Assembly (NCBI GenBank): GCA_015143295.1
Contig: CM026567.1
Span: forward strand, 12,604,416-12,668,415
Length of the DNA stretch: 64,000 nucleotides
Direction: 5' to 3'
Source of the DNA: Tetracentron sinense
Lineage: Eukaryota; Streptophyta; Magnoliopsida; Trochodendrales; Trochodendraceae
In this document: piece by piece, positions 10,352 to 22,661 of the stretch
Layout: each line of letters begins with the position of its first letter
How positions within the stretch are numbered: the first letter of the stretch is position 1
The notes under the pieces: model-generated
The model's database searches: none
Told to the model about the DNA's origin: nothing
The model's input: only the letters and a program-made list of their open reading frames with translations
Program-made: the position numbers and the translations under genes

Positions 10352-10540
10352 TAGTACTTGTTTTTTTTTGGTAACAGAGGGTGTCCCAACCCTGAAAAGG
10401 AAGGACTAGTCCATTGAGATGCACACAATCACCAGCAAACCATGTGCATCGGATAAGCCTGAGAGGAGTTGAACTCGAGACCTTGGGGATCTCTCCCAAG
10501 ACCCGAACCAACTGAGCTATCCGTGTGGGTTTAGTACTTG
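10352..10540 (-). mobile_element. tRNA-derived SINE (minus) with 9-bp TSD
   Basis: The body is 10361-10531. On the minus strand it starts ACCCACACGGATAGCTCAG, carries the A box GATAGCTCAGTTGG and the B box GAGTTCAACTCC, and ends GGGACACCCTCTGTTACC plus A(9). The direct repeat TAGTACTTG flanks it at 10352-10360 and 10532-10540, as expected for target-primed integration. The head is close to a tRNA 5' half, but the rest is SINE body, so this is not a tRNA gene. Confidence 0.8.
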
Positions 10541-11936
10541 ATGAACCTCAAGTTCCATGCCCTAGTAGAAATGGTTGGCTTCTGAACATCTTACAAAAAA
10601 TTTAACTGAGCTGATACAAGGTTTCGAGACTCAATTTTTATTCGGTTTCAACTTTATTATACTTGGCCATGCCTGCTGGGAACTTGATAAACCAAAAACA
10701 AAAAGCCCAGAACAATTTTGAAACCAATCACAGGCTCAAAAGATTATGTCAATTAGACTTCAGTCAAGACCAGATCAGATTGGTGTCCAGTTTTCGAGAT
10801 TCCTTCCACTTGACTCAATTAAAATCAGAACAAGTTGGAGTCCAGCTCAAGTTTTTTAAATCCTAGCTTATACATGACTTAATCTAGCTCACCATATTCA
10901 TGGGCTCTGATCAATAATACAATTTTTAACTCCTAATTATAACAAGCGAGAGACTTAATTCAATTGGTTTTGGACTTGTTCGTTGGTCTTGATTTTGAAG
11001 ACCATTGATCTAAAACACAATCGCCAATAATATATAGTACTATTCCAATCTTCTAAGCAATTTAAGTTGATGGGCAGGCAGGGTGACATTGGAAAAGAAA
11101 CAGAGTTGGAACAAAGTGTTCTTTTTTTTTTGGTTCTAATTTGTGCAAACCAAACAAGATAATTCCGACTGCTCCTTGATTCGTAGCTCATAAAACATTT
11201 CCAAGTATAACAGACTATAGAAGAACATTGCTTTGATTTTACATCCAAACACAAACCTTTAATAATTCAATAATACAATGGGAACCCGGGAAATTTCAGG
11301 AAAAATATTTTATCCAAATAGTGCAAACAAGAATAAATACAATAAAAATTAGAAGCTAAAAATAAGCAGAAAAAGTCCACAAACCTTATGAGCCATAAAG
11401 AAATAAAAAGGGAAAAAAATACCCATGTGGGTTATTGGAAAGTGAAAATAAATGGAAAATATTGAATGTAATTCATAGTAGATATCCAATCAAGCTTGAA
11501 AACAAACAAACAAGAGAATAAGAACCTAAATGAAGAAAAATTAAAAAATTCCACCAGGACACCACATACCCAAAACAGAAAACAAAATAAATAAAACCAG
11601 CAAAATCAAAACGCAAAAGAGTGGTTAGAACATATAGATTAAACTCTCTCACTCCATCATAAGAAAAACGCAAAGAAAAAGCAAAAGAAGAATGAGGTTT
11701 GTCAAGAGTTTTGTGTGTGTGTGTTGTGAGTGCAAGAATGAACACATAATTATGTTTTGTTCTTATTTGGGAGCAAAGTGTTCTTGTACCATTAGATTAT
11801 ATGCAAAGAAGGATGCAATATGCATAGATAAGCAATATAACTAGTAGATCTGATCTTACTGGACATTTCAAATTATAAAAATTGCCAAAAAGAAAACAAT
11901 GTGACAGAACTCGGTAGTAAAGGTTCACAATGCCAG
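10541..11936. other. Intergenic, no gene recognised
   Basis: AT-rich non-coding DNA. Open frames of 60-100 codons occur on both strands but lack domain signatures, codon bias or splice context. Confidence 0.4.
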
Positions 11937-12095
11937 ATACGTGACATGAACTGGTTGGGATTGATCAGTTGAATCCGAGTTGAGTTGTATCCTGGAGATG
12001 AGGCTGCTTTTCCCTTGCACACGAGGGGCTTCGACTATCTTCAAGAAAGACTCTCTTTCGAGTGCCTCTTAACTTGCGTAATTCGATTATATATA
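11937..12095. repeat. Dispersed repeat, uninterrupted copy
   Basis: The stretch containing GAATCCGAGTTGAGT, GGGGCTTCGACTATCTTCAA and TTTCGAGTGCCTCTTA recurs at 38740-38825 and 41227-41275, where it is split by a solo LTR. The copy here shows the pre-insertion state. Confidence 0.7.
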
Positions 12096-12124
12096 TGTTT
12101 ATATATTATTGCTATTCAATTGCT

Positions 12125-12374
12125 TTAATTATCTAACTTGTGCAGAGATTTAGGAAATAAATCCAACAGGTTATCAGTAAAGAATGGAAAGAAGATGACT
12201 CTTTTAGAAGTAGCTAGCTGTTTCTACTCGGTGCCTGCATTAAAGCCATATCTCATGCACATGACACAGGCAACCGTCACCAATTTTCAAGTCCTTTCTC
12301 ATGGTTTTCTTGCATGTGGTGGAGATGGCTCTGTAAAGTTGGTTCAGGTCAAAGATTTTGAGCAAATAACCTGA
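12125..12374 (+). pseudogene. Possible terminal exon of an unidentified gene
   Basis: After the acceptor-like CTTGTGCAG an open stretch runs about 80 codons to TGA at 12372-12374, including VASCFYSVPALKPYLMHMTQ and LSHGFLACGGDGSVKLVQV. The last part vaguely resembles a WD-repeat strand (GGDGSVKL), but a single weak motif is not enough to name a family. No upstream exon was found. Confidence 0.25.
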
Positions 12375-12489
12375 AAAAAAAAAGTAAAAGAAAATTCATT
12401 CAGAACATGTTGGAAAGTAGAATACTTTTTAAGGCCGTGAAATTGTGCAATAGCCATTGCCTTGGTATTGTTTTTTTATTCCTATTGAT

Positions 12490-12690
12490 GTATTGGTCAG
12501 ATAATTGAAGTCATTAAGTAATGTATTGATAATTGCTTGTCTTGGGTTGCAAGGATTTCGGAGGATGAGGTTGGTCAAGTACTGCTCAGTCCCTGTCGTA
12601 CTCAAATAACTTAAAGTCATTAAATAATGTATTGGTAATTGCTTGTATTGGGTTGCAAGGATCTCGGAGTGTGAGGTTGGTCAAGCTTCC
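12490..12690. repeat. Imperfect direct duplication (~75-80 bp, offset ~110 bp)
   Basis: GAAGTCATTAAGTAATGTAT..GGGTTGCAAGGATTTCGGAG..GAGGTTGGTCAAG (about 12504-12575) recurs with changes at about 12612-12686. It is non-coding and lies next to the probable second gypsy-type remnant. Confidence 0.6.
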
Positions 12691-12764
12691 ATTACTTGTT
12701 ATGGGTGTTTCTCCAGTAAATTCTGAAGATACCAACCGCTCAGCTGGTAGTGTAACTGAAGGGG

Positions 12765-14040
12765 AAAAATCCCGGACTCGCCACGCATCAGTAGCTGCAA
12801 CAATCTCTAGTTTCTTGACAAAAAGAAGGAGATAAAATTTACCTGCAAATAAAACTAAAAGGGGGCAAGTGTGCACCCTGAAATAAGCTCCGATGATAAA
12901 TTCAGTAAACAAAAGAGATGATGAATAGTAAAAACACAGAAGCACTGTAACACTGAAAGAAAGAGCTCTTGGGATGAAGTCTTCTGCACTGAAACTCAAG
13001 GTAAAGGTTTGAACAGATAAACACTATATGATATGCTCAACAATCAATTGATCGATCGATATTTCTCAGATCCTTATGCACTGGGTTTCTGGGGGTATTT
13101 ATAGGTTAAGCTGTGGATGCCCATAGGCGACCATAGATGACTTGAATGACCATGCCATTAGCTTGTCACTCATTACCAAATATGTCAGACATATCTGGAG
13201 CCTTACGTGTCACACGTGTTAGCCTATAATCTCTAAGGTCGGTTTCGGGTCGAAAACCCATATGAGGTGACTAGCAATAAATGCTATGACAGTGCTTTCC
13301 ACCTAACGTCAGAGACAAATAATCGCCTCCTGAGGATCAGGTCCTGATAGTCGATCTCGCTGTTGACTAAAGCATGGATTCGTTGTTCATAACGAGGACG
13401 ATATCGTTGTCTTGATGACTACGAGTTCGTTGTCTAATAGACAACGTTTCCGTTGTGGGAAGCACAACGAGTCCGTTGTCATACACACAACGAATATGTA
13501 CTCAAAAACACATATGAGCTCGTATCCATCGTTATAACACCAAAAACATGTTCGTCGTCACAACACTCAAATAAATTATGAATTTTACCCTTTACATTTA
13601 GCCCCTTTATGATGCTTTGAACATAGTTCAAAGTAACATAAAACCTTTTAGCATTCCAGAAGAACAATACCGTAGTTCACAGAAGTTGGTTGTACTCCGT
13701 TCTCCATTCTCTATTTTCTGTCATTGTCTATACTCCATTGTATATGCTCCGTTGTCTCTGATATATATCGCTTGCTCTATACACGAAGATCTATCGCCAT
13801 GCCAACTGTAGCACGTTAACAAAATCTATCACGCCTCATTAATGCATGACAGACTGTCATCATTGCTTGCTCGAACCTCGAGACACTTCATTCTCTCCGA
13901 CAGTTACTCTGTCTTGCAAAAGACAATCATGCCCTTCCTGTTGCTGATGTGTACGGCCAAGATGAAGGCTAAGTTCATCCTACAAGAAGTTTAGTCTGAC
14001 ACGCTATATTTAAATTTCATGGAAATGACCATCTTATCCC
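12765..14040 (-). mobile_element. Probable LTR and PBS remnant of a second gypsy-type element
   Basis: On the minus strand a TATA box (CCTATAAATACCCCC, near 13107-13090) sits in sequence that runs on to a PBS-like TGGCGAGTCCGGGA at 12782-12769, the order expected for promoter, R-U5 and primer site of an LTR element. Short ACAACG/CGTTGT repeats occur at 13380-13500. LTR ends and a second LTR are not identified, so borders are approximate and the call is tentative. Confidence 0.35.
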
Positions 14041-14439
14041 CTCATTTGCCCACGTGTATGGCTACGATTGAGGTTATGCTCATCTTTGTCACTGTGGCAC
14101 CATCTATATATAGAAATGCATAGAACTTCTGCTCCATACTCAAACTTGCATATTGAAACTCCGCCAGATTACTCATTTTTTGACGATTTGCAGCTCCTTG
14201 CTTTCTTCTTTGCTTTAGTACAGCATCCTGCTTGGTAAGACTTCTTTCTCTGCTATTTGCTCTAGTTTGACATTTTTTCTCATAGTTCATGATTACTCGT
14301 CGTTTTTAGCTCCTTACTGTTCTCTGCATCTCAGTGCATCTTAGCGTATTGGCACATCACTCTAGTTTTCTTCCTCTTCTTACACTTGCTTTCATCCCAC
14401 CATTTGCCTTTGCTTTTTCACCGTGTTTGTCGAAATAGT

Positions 14440-16673
14440 TAGGATTGATAGTGATGATGAAGTCAGTTGCTCTGGTAGCACTCCCTAAGGTGTAGTTGCT
14501 ACTGCTCCCAAACCCAAACCAGTATATAGATATGCTCTTGACCACTACAGAACTCGATACGAAATTCCTCCTTACGTCTATCTTCAATTTAAGGAAGAAG
14601 ACGTCCATCCCATCTATCGCTCTTCTTACACTACTATCTACCTTGCACAGTTCGAGTCAGGACTATGGTTTCCCTTCGATTCCGTTGTCGATTCTGTCCC
14701 CGCTATCCTCCAAGTAGCCCCTGGTCAAATGCACCCAAAATTTTACAAGTCCGTGTCTCTGATAGCCAAGTTCAATAGAGATGGATATGATATAGAGGCT
14801 AGGCACGTCTTCCATTTCTGCCACGCTGTGAAGTGCCGAGGGACTCCCGAAGATGGAGATAACACCTACTTCTCTTGGAATCAACGACCCAAAAATCCTG
14901 ATATCGTTACACACCTCCCTGATATAGACAAGAATTGGAAAGATTTACCCTTCATTGTCTCCGGTGCTTGGAGAAATGAGATCGCCCGCCTTATCCCCAA
15001 CGAATTCACCTCAGGTTTCCTGACTCTGCTCCACTCTCTACTGCTCAATTTATGTATTTCCACTGCTACTGATGATGACTTCTTTTGTACACAGATACTC
15101 CAAACCACGCTTTGTTGAGCTCACTCCTGCAGAGGAACAACGACTACGAGATATTCGCAAAGAGAAAGGAGACGAGTATATTACCTAGAGGTCACTGCCA
15201 GCTCCTGAACCTGAGCCTGCTGCGGATAATACTCTTCATGCTACTACTACTGCTGCTCCCGGACAAGTCATCAGAGAAGAAATAGCTGATTGTATGCCTC
15301 TACTACACCGCGCACCACGAGCTCCACGAACCACCCGTCCTTCCTGTCTTACCACAATGGAAAAGAAGGCTGAAAAGAGAGAAAGAGAGGCAGCTCTCAA
15401 AAAGATAAGGGCCAAGAGGGCACGACGGGAAGCAGAGTACAATCAAAGGCTCTGAGAACAACAAGGAAAAGAGATGGCTCCCACAACCTCTATACCACCC
15501 GAGATAAATAGCGTAGAAGAACTCTTTGGCTCAGACGATCTACTAGAGGATGATCAACCTCTGGCCACAAGAACTAATACGACCATCACTGCTGCTCCTG
15601 CTCTTTTACTTACTCCTGCCACTGCTGCTGCTACTGATCCCAATATTGCTTCCTCCTCTGCTCCACCATGGGAAGAAACCACAATGAAAAGAGCTGTCGA
15701 GGAGTGGAATCCCGTCTTCTCACGAGGATACACACACCCTACCATTACTCACACGACGATGGACCACAATTTCATAGCCACATCTATGCTCTTCGCAATG
15801 AGACTCCCTGAAGACATCGCCACAACAAGAAATATGCACTTCATGGGGAAGTTCGACATTGCGACCCGTGCTGTGGCCACGGTAAGACTTACGCTTTCTC
15901 ACATACCTTTGACACCCTACTACTGCACCCTTCTATACTGATAACACTTTTTGCTCCTCTAGATGAGCAACATGCTTGCAGGGATGTATGAGGACTATAA
16001 CAACATTAGGCACACATCCACCGGGCTAAAGGAGAAGGTAACCGACCTGGAGAAGAGGAAGGCAGATGAGGCAAAGAAACTAAACCATGAACTGATGAAG
16101 GTTCAGGCATAGCTAAAGAATGCTGAAGGCAAACTCTCCTCAGCTATCACACAGCGAGACGCAGCTCAACAAGAGGCTCGCAAAGCTGAAGAAAGAGAAA
16201 AGAAAGCACTGGAATAGGCCGAAAGGGCTATCTTTCAGAGCAGCGAGCTGGACTAGATCTCAAACATGCTACGCAGACAGCTCGAGAGATCTGAGGCCAC
16301 GGTAAAAGAGGCTCTGGCAAAGCAACTTGACGAAGCCACTGCTACAAAGGAAAAAGAGATCGAAGCCGCAAAAGATGCTCTAACGGAGTCTCTCCGCATT
16401 CACTTCCAAAAGGAGATGGACCAGTTGCTCAATGCAGATCGGCTAAAGACTGAAGAGATAATAATGAGGCAGCTCCGAGAACAAGGAAGGCTGAACGAAT
16501 CTCATTCTGAGACCACTGCTCAGGAAGATGCCCAAAATGGCGAAATCAAAGGAACTGAAGAACCTCCTATACTCACTGAACCAGCTTCTGATACACATGC
16601 CCCTCATGTGGGTCCTTTAACTATACCTGCTCCTAAATTTATCTCTGTTGACGATGATGATTCTGCTGTTTAG
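14440..16673 (+). pseudogene. Extra ORF of a gypsy-type element, PF04195-like with coiled coil, decayed
   Basis: A conserved stretch including FESGLWFPFD, PGQMHPKFYKSVSLIAKFN and HVFHFCHAVKCRG (about 14650-14990) resembles the 'putative gypsy type transposon' family (PF04195 type). An intron (TCAG|GTTTCC at about 15013 to TACACAG near 15095) and another in-phase 81-nt intron (15882-15962, ACG|GTAAGA..CTCTAG) separate it from a Ser/Pro/Thr-rich segment and a long coiled coil (about 15963-16540), ending at TAG 16671-16673. In-frame stops occur at 15186 (TAG), 15453 (TGA), 16110, 16215 and 16254 (TAG). Such extra ORFs sit antisense to gag-pol in some Tat-lineage elements. This copy has lost its partner domains; the 20-kb element lies immediately to the right. 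Confidence 0.6.
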
Positions 16674-16806
16674 CTTTCTTCGTTGTTATTTCTCTTGTTC
16701 TCCATTATATATGTTTCATGAATGAAATATTTTTTGGCACATATTCTCGTTCATTATACTGTACTTGTTAGAAAATTTCACGAGACATATAATACGTATA
16801 TATCAC
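16674..16806. other. 3' flank of the extra ORF up to the 20-kb element
   Basis: AT-rich sequence ending TATATATCAC, into which the 20-kb element appears to have inserted. The four to six bases before 16807 have no clear matching duplication at the right side (36903). Confidence 0.4.
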
Positions 16807-18491
16807 TGTGAGCGCAAATTTTGTTCTTTGCTTTCAAATTTACTCCATTGCTGTATGGAGTTTATTGTTTGTTGTGGAGAACTATCCTTCCAATCTGAGT
16901 AAACTCAGACTGTTAAATTACCTTCCCTTTATTGGGGAAGAACCTCTGATTAAGATGAAGAATAAAAGAAGAACCAGATATTGAATAAACTTATTTTTAT
17001 TTATTCAATGGGGTTGCCTAATTCCCATGTAGGCGTTACAAGTGCCTCATTGATGTCTTTATATGTGCAAAAAAGAAAAGAAAATGGGGTGGTCATTTTA
17101 TAAGGCTCACCTGATGTTCTCCATAGCAGGAGAGATCTTCTTCTTCCTTGCTTGCTTGCTGCTGTACTTGCTGTTTTAAGGAGATGAGAGAGTTTTTCTC
17201 TTTCTTCTGGGTGTTTTTCATATTCCCTAGTATATCTTCGTTGTGTGTTTCTTGTGAGAAAACCACTTTTATGGATTTTAGAGAGTCCTTTTCTTGGGAC
17301 TCCCTCTTTGACTCCCTTATTTTTAGGAAAGTCAAAAGGGGCTTTCCTCTTAGAGGATACCAGCTTACGGCTCTCCCTTATCTAGGAGCGTCCTTAAGCT
17401 ACCGAGAATCCTCTTCTTTTAAGGACTCTTGTACCAGGTTTCCTATTTTTGGGGGGAATCCCAGTACATTTTGAAAAGGAGGATGGTAATCTCATCCTTT
17501 CCTAGGATATAGGACATAGTCCTAATCCCAAAATGATTATGAGGTGCCACGTGGCATCCTATGAGATTTTAAAAGAGGCGATCCTTATCTTGGGATCCCC
17601 CCACAGCCTAACAGAGAATCCTTTTTATTAAGGATTCTCTACCCCATGACAATCAAATACTGACTGTCAGCTGGGACAGACTGGCCTAGGCCAGTCCACG
17701 GATCAAGATGGACCATAAGTCTCAACCATGGATCAAAGGATGAGACCATAGGTCTCAACCACAGACCACAAGGTGAGACCACAGGTCTCAACCACGGATC
17801 ACCAGGTGAGACCATAGGTCTCAACCACAGATCACAAGGTGAGACCATAGGTCTCAACCACGGATCACAAGGCGAGACCATAGGTCTCAACCATAGATCA
17901 CAAGGTGATGCTCGTGATCTGGGCTAGATCCAGGACATTCTATTTCATCCGTGAGGACTTGTCCTCAAGAATTGGACACGTGTCAACCTTATGGAGGTTG
18001 ACACTAAATATGATCCATGGGGGTTTTATCCTCACGAATGGACACGTGTCAGTTTCTCGAAGGCTGGCACTAAATATGATCCGTGGGGGTTTTGGTTTTC
18101 ATGGATAAACAAGTGTCAGCCTCTTGGAGGCCAACACCAAAGTTGGATCCGTGGGGTTTTACCCTCATGGATGAATGTGTCAGCCTCTCAGAGGCTAACA
18201 CTTAATATTGGATCCGTGAGGTTTAAGTCCTCATGGATGGGGTATGTATCAGCCCATTTGGGAGCTACCATTTTAGGGTGGATCCGTAAGATTTATCCTC
18301 ACAGATCAATCCTACCCTTGCTTAGCTGGGTAGCATGGTGCCAGCCATCAGTATTTAGTGCTGACAACTAAAGGTATTGCGCATGCCACAGGCACGCGTG
18401 AACCCAAACCGTCTCTCCGAGAGGCTGAGATCAGGTGTGTGCCATTGTACACACACCTGGGCAATGAACAGTGAGATTTTCACTGCCCACA
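16807..18491 (-). repeat. Left LTR (3' LTR in element orientation), 1685 bp
   Basis: It begins TGTGAGCGCAAATTTTG on the plus strand and ends CACTGCCCACA (TGTGGGCAG in element orientation). It contains two internal tandem arrays: a ~32-bp unit (GAGACCATAGGTCTCAACCA) at about 17745-17910 and a ~65-bp unit built around GATCCGTGGGGGTTTT at about 17950-18300. Compared with the right LTR it has about 240 extra bp around 17461-17700. Confidence 0.85.
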
Positions 18492-18505
18492 AATGCCCCT
18501 CAGGA
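18492..18505 (-). other. Polypurine tract
   Basis: In element orientation CCTGAGGGGCATT directly precedes the LTR start TGTGGGCAG. A GGGGCATT-type PPT abutting TGT is common in this group of gypsy elements. It fixes the inner border of the 3' LTR. Confidence 0.65.
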
Positions 18506-18734
18506 TCTGGATGGTTGGAAATAATCCATCCATCTGGATCCTGACACTTGGCAGTGATGGTGGAGGGGCGTAACCACCTCCACTGACAGTGTTAATGGGA
18601 AACCCACGATGGGTTCCCTGATCGAGGAGGCCTCATGATGAGGTCACCCCTGCCATTAAGGCTAAAGCGGCGGGGAATATCCCTGCCATCTGGACTGTCC
18701 ATTTTGAAACGAATGGTCAGGATGAGCCAAAAGG

Positions 18735-18881
18735 CAACCTTTATAAGAATGCCTTAGGCTTGGGGAAGACACTTTGTGTTCTCCAACCTTCCAAACCCAG
18801 AAATCTCTGAGTTCAAAGCATCCCTTTTTTTTCTTTCAAGAAAGATTTTCTTTCTTTCTTCCCCTTTTTCTTCGTTTTAAG
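18735..18881 (+). promoter_or_regulatory. Putative promoter and 5' non-coding exon of the antisense ORF
   Basis: On the plus strand CCTTTATAAGAATGCC (around 18739) is a good TATA box. The following ~110 nt have pyrimidine-rich leader-like character and end in the consensus donor AAG|GTGAGA (18879-18886). The matching acceptor CTTTTGCAG ends at 19996, just before the plant-mobile-domain frame. This is an inference from signals; no transcript is seen. Confidence 0.45.
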
Positions 18882-19996
18882 GTGAGATTTTCACCCTAAT
18901 TAAGGTTAATAGGGGGAAGAACCAGTGTTCTTTCCCGCTTTTTATTTACCGAGGACCGGAATAAGGATTTTAGACCTCATTCTAATGGATTGGGTGCCCA
19001 TTTGGGCATCCCTTGAGTCTTTTTGATACTGAGATTCCTTGAAATGTGATTTTTTCGCATTTCCTTGGTTTTCTCAAGATCAAGGAGTCTTGGGATGCCC
19101 TTTTGGGCTCTCTGTATTTTTCGGCAGGAATTCCGGTTCCATTACTGGAATCCTTGAGTTCTCCGGTCATGGGAAACCAGACTGGAAACTCACTACCCGA
19201 GGTTTATGGCTACGGACAGCTTTCCCACAGGACTTTTGTCCGTTAGCCCCACAAATTGATTGGTGCGATTCCGTCCACGGATACTCTCAGATTTCCTGAA
19301 CTTTTGTCCGTGGATATTTTGAGTATCCGTGGATATGTTCCACAGAACGATTGCCCACAGGACCTTAGTTCGTGAGCCTAACATTGTCCGTGGATTTTAC
19401 CCACAGATGCTTTTAATATTCACGGACCTTGTCCATGAATATTTTGAGTGTCCGTGGATATTTTCCATGGATGAAACATTCAAAAGGCTTATAACCCCAA
19501 AATTAAAACTGTTTATCCGTGGAATTTTCCACAGATTCAAATTTACTTTCATGGGCTTTTGTCCTTAAAAAAAATTTGAGTATCCATGGATATCTTCCAT
19601 GGATATGCCATTCCTGAGACCTTAGTTCCCGGGTCGAGAGACTTTATCCGTGGATTTTCCCATGGATCTTATCCTTAGCATTTGTCCTTAGACATTTGCT
19701 ATGATGAATACTCATGGGCATTTGCCTTAACAAAACCCTTAGAGTAATTGCTTCTTTTAAGCAATTATTTTTAGATGCATGCTTTAAGCAAGACACCCAA
19801 GCTTCACAGACTCGGATTTTTACCCTAAGTCCATAATTGATCCATATTATAATCAATTAATAAACATTTCAAATTATCAAGGCGGGTGTATATTCCCAAC
19901 TAAAGGCTCAGTTTTGACCACTTAATCTGAAATTTATAAGATTCAATTCCTTTTGAACTGAATCATTTTGCATGTCTTGTCTTCCTTCTTTTGCAG
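18882..19996 (+). repeat. Putative intron containing a TCCGTGGA-motif array
   Basis: Between 19250 and 19690 the octamer TCCGTGGA, its complement TCCACGGA and one-base variants (TCCATGGA) recur about a dozen times at irregular 30-60-bp intervals, typically as 'gtccgtggatattttgag'. The same motif fills the gag repeats, leader and LTRs of this element. No coding sequence is seen. Confidence 0.6.
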
Positions 19997-20102
19997 AATA
20001 GCTAGCGCACCGAGATATTTCCACGAAATTGAGAACCTTTGTCTTGTCGATACTGATGAAGATGACAAGAATGAGGCGAGTCTGAATCGCCAACTGAAGA
20101 TC

Positions 20103-22661
20103 ATGGGAGAGTTTGGGGTAGAGGATGTTAAGCCTCTTTCTGTCGCAGACCCTAGGGAGTGGGTAATTCACGGGCGAATACTTGTCTGCATTTATGGTGC
20201 TGAGAAAGGTCTAATAGGCAATAGATCGGTCTCTGATGGAAGCTATCTGACACCTTCTCGTGCCACAATAGACCCGTCAGGCGAAGACCCGGAGAGGGTA
20301 CTGAAGGAATTTTTTCCTATCTTGATAACCCGGACTAATGACGTTTGCTGGGACGCGTCTATGGTCATTAGGAGTTGTTCTACAATTGATGGCAGAACTT
20401 TGTGGCCGTCATGGGTTCATGATGTATATCTGCGCTTTTGTGACGAACTGACAACTCTGGGCATTCGAGGAGCAATTGGACTTACAAGATACGAGTATAA
20501 GAGAGATGTCCTTCTATTCCGCAGCCTGCTCAACCGTTGGTGTGTTGAGACCAACACTTTTCATATGGCATGGGGGGAAATCAGACTTTCCATTCACGCG
20601 ATGAATCGCATTTCAGGGTTGCTGGTCAGCAGAGCCTTCTATCATGAGTTCAACACGTTCAATAACATTCTGTATTTGGAGAACGTTCCCACCTGCACAA
20701 GAGAATTGTACAGGGTTTATAACGCCCTTTTGAGAATAAATTTAGATAGAGTGATACCCACTACTGATAAGGGTAAAGCTCCTGCCATTGAAGAAGCTGA
20801 AGAAGTAGCCCTAAGTAAAGGTACAAAGGTGGCACGCAAAGTGAGTAGGGTTACCCTCAAGCAATGGCAGGGGTATTTTTTCAAGGGAGAACTATATGCG
20901 AACTCCAAGCCAACCTACATCACTCCATCAAATGAAGAAATCAGAAACTCTAAGATCAAGACCAGCGATGGGGTCAGCAGAGAAGGTTATTTTGCTGCCT
21001 TCTTGTCCTATTGGCTGTGCAGTTTTGTCCTACCTTCGTGCAGAGGAGAAGTAATCCATCCTGAAATATTTGTGGCGGTTGGACGGATGGCGAATGGCGT
21101 AAGGCACTCTCTGCTCATCCCGATGATGGCGTCATTATACAGAGAGATGGGGGTCATCGCTCAGAGCCAATATCCGGGTCACAATTTAGCTCAAGGTCCT
21201 TTCCAGTATTTATTTGGCTGGATCGGTCAGTATTTCCCTTCTTCTTACCCGAGATGGTTAGTCACTGAAGCTGAGATGGATCTACCAGATTTGGTATATA
21301 TAGCGGGTCAGACACCGACTAAGTATCGTTCCTAAGAGTCAATCAAGCATATGTTCGCCACTCCTGGTCTTTATAAAGCTCATCCTTTCAAAGGAGCCTC
21401 CGAACTGATCGGAAACAATTATCTGGTAGATGACATGAACCTGGGCTACTCTGGTAGGGATTTCTTAATGATGATGAGCCTTCGCCCAGCCAAGCTTTTA
21501 TGGCGTCTCAGCAAGGAATGCTTTGTGGAACCTTACTATCCAAGCAGATTCAGTCAACAATTTGGGTATGACCAAGCAAAACCACCTGCACTGGAGGCCA
21601 TTGATCGTACTTTGGTCGATTTCCATCGAATCAAACAAGAGTGGAATCATTTGATTCACGTCAATACCCGTTCAAGGTTCTTCATTCCTTCTCAAGCTCA
21701 GGAAGGTCGACCTTCTTTAAGATTCTCCACATGGTGGATAAATTGTACGTTTGCTTATTTGAAGCATGGTGGTCGTGATATTCCGGTCGTAGTTATGAAG
21801 GAGCATCTGGCAAGGATTGCCGCGGCTACTGCTGAGGCCAGTGGTTCTGTTCCCGCTCAAGCACCTGGTGCTAGAAAAAGAAAAGAACCATCAAGGGCCA
21901 AGGCACCTGCCAAAAGACAGAAAACTGTTGCTGATACCCGCAAGCATCCGAGGTCTAGACTAGTTCTGAAGGAGAAAGGCAAGCGTGCTCAGAGAATCCC
22001 ATCTCCCATCATTAAGTTGACTGAAGAACAAATTCAAATGGCCAAGATAGCTTCTCCTGCGGTTGAGCATGATATACCCATTTATGCCGACACTGACAAT
22101 TTTGAAGACACATATAAAGGTCCTCGGGGTGTTGCAGATTTTATTATTCGTCCGGAAGACCCCTCAGTCGTGACCCCTATCGGAATAGCTGCCCGACCCC
22201 GTATTTTAGAGGGATTGGGTAAGACCATTATAGCTGATCCCATTGATGATGTTGATGACAAGGCTAATTCACTTGGGCATAATGATCCTCATTCCACCTC
22301 TGATCGCCCTTTGGATGAATTTGTTGAGCACGGTCAAGATGTTCCCATGGATCCAAGTCCTCATGAGGCTCACTTGGCAGGTGCCTTAGAAGAGGCTCGT
22401 AGAGCAAGGGAGCTAGAAGCGCATTTACTTTTTGAAGCCCAAACAGTCGAAGCCGCTCTACTCTCTATCCAGACTCAGCGAGCCGTTAGAAAAGCTAAGG
22501 GGCATGCTCTTAAAGCTGGGCAATCCTCGGGTTTGAAGAATGATGGAGAATTTTTTCGACCCGTAGGAGTTATTTCTAAGGTGACACCAGCTGGGGTTGA
22601 TCCTAACATTGCAAGGACTGAGGTAGTGGTGACTGAACACAGCGAGTATCAGTCCTGTTAA
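20103..22661 (+). pseudogene. Plant mobile domain (PMD) protein, antisense extra ORF of the Tat element
   Basis: From MGEFGVEDVKPLS the frame runs through blocks typical of the plant mobile domain (PF10536-type): FCDELTTLGIRGAIGLTRYE, LFRSLLNRWCVETNTFHM, GEIRLSIHAMNRISGL and EVIHPEIFVAVGRMANG. The only break before 22659 is a TAA at 21333-21335; the same frame resumes at once (ESIKHMFATPG). The C-terminal part has a basic stretch (KRKEPSRAKAPAKRQK) resembling a nuclear signal, then acidic, low-complexity sequence. The ATG at 20103 is chosen because the exon opens at 19997 and earlier in-frame ATGs lie in the putative intron. PMDs occur in host silencing proteins (MAIN/MAIL family) and in transposons; the function in the element is unknown. 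Confidence 0.72.

Noticed and set aside
10500-10531. tRNA gene on the minus strand
   Set aside because: Only a tRNA-like 5' half with A and B boxes is present; a SINE body, poly(A) and target duplication follow.
13380-13500. ACAACG/CGTTGT short repeats as a regulatory array
   Set aside because: Irregular spacing and heavy variation; could be decayed LTR sequence, not enough to call separately.
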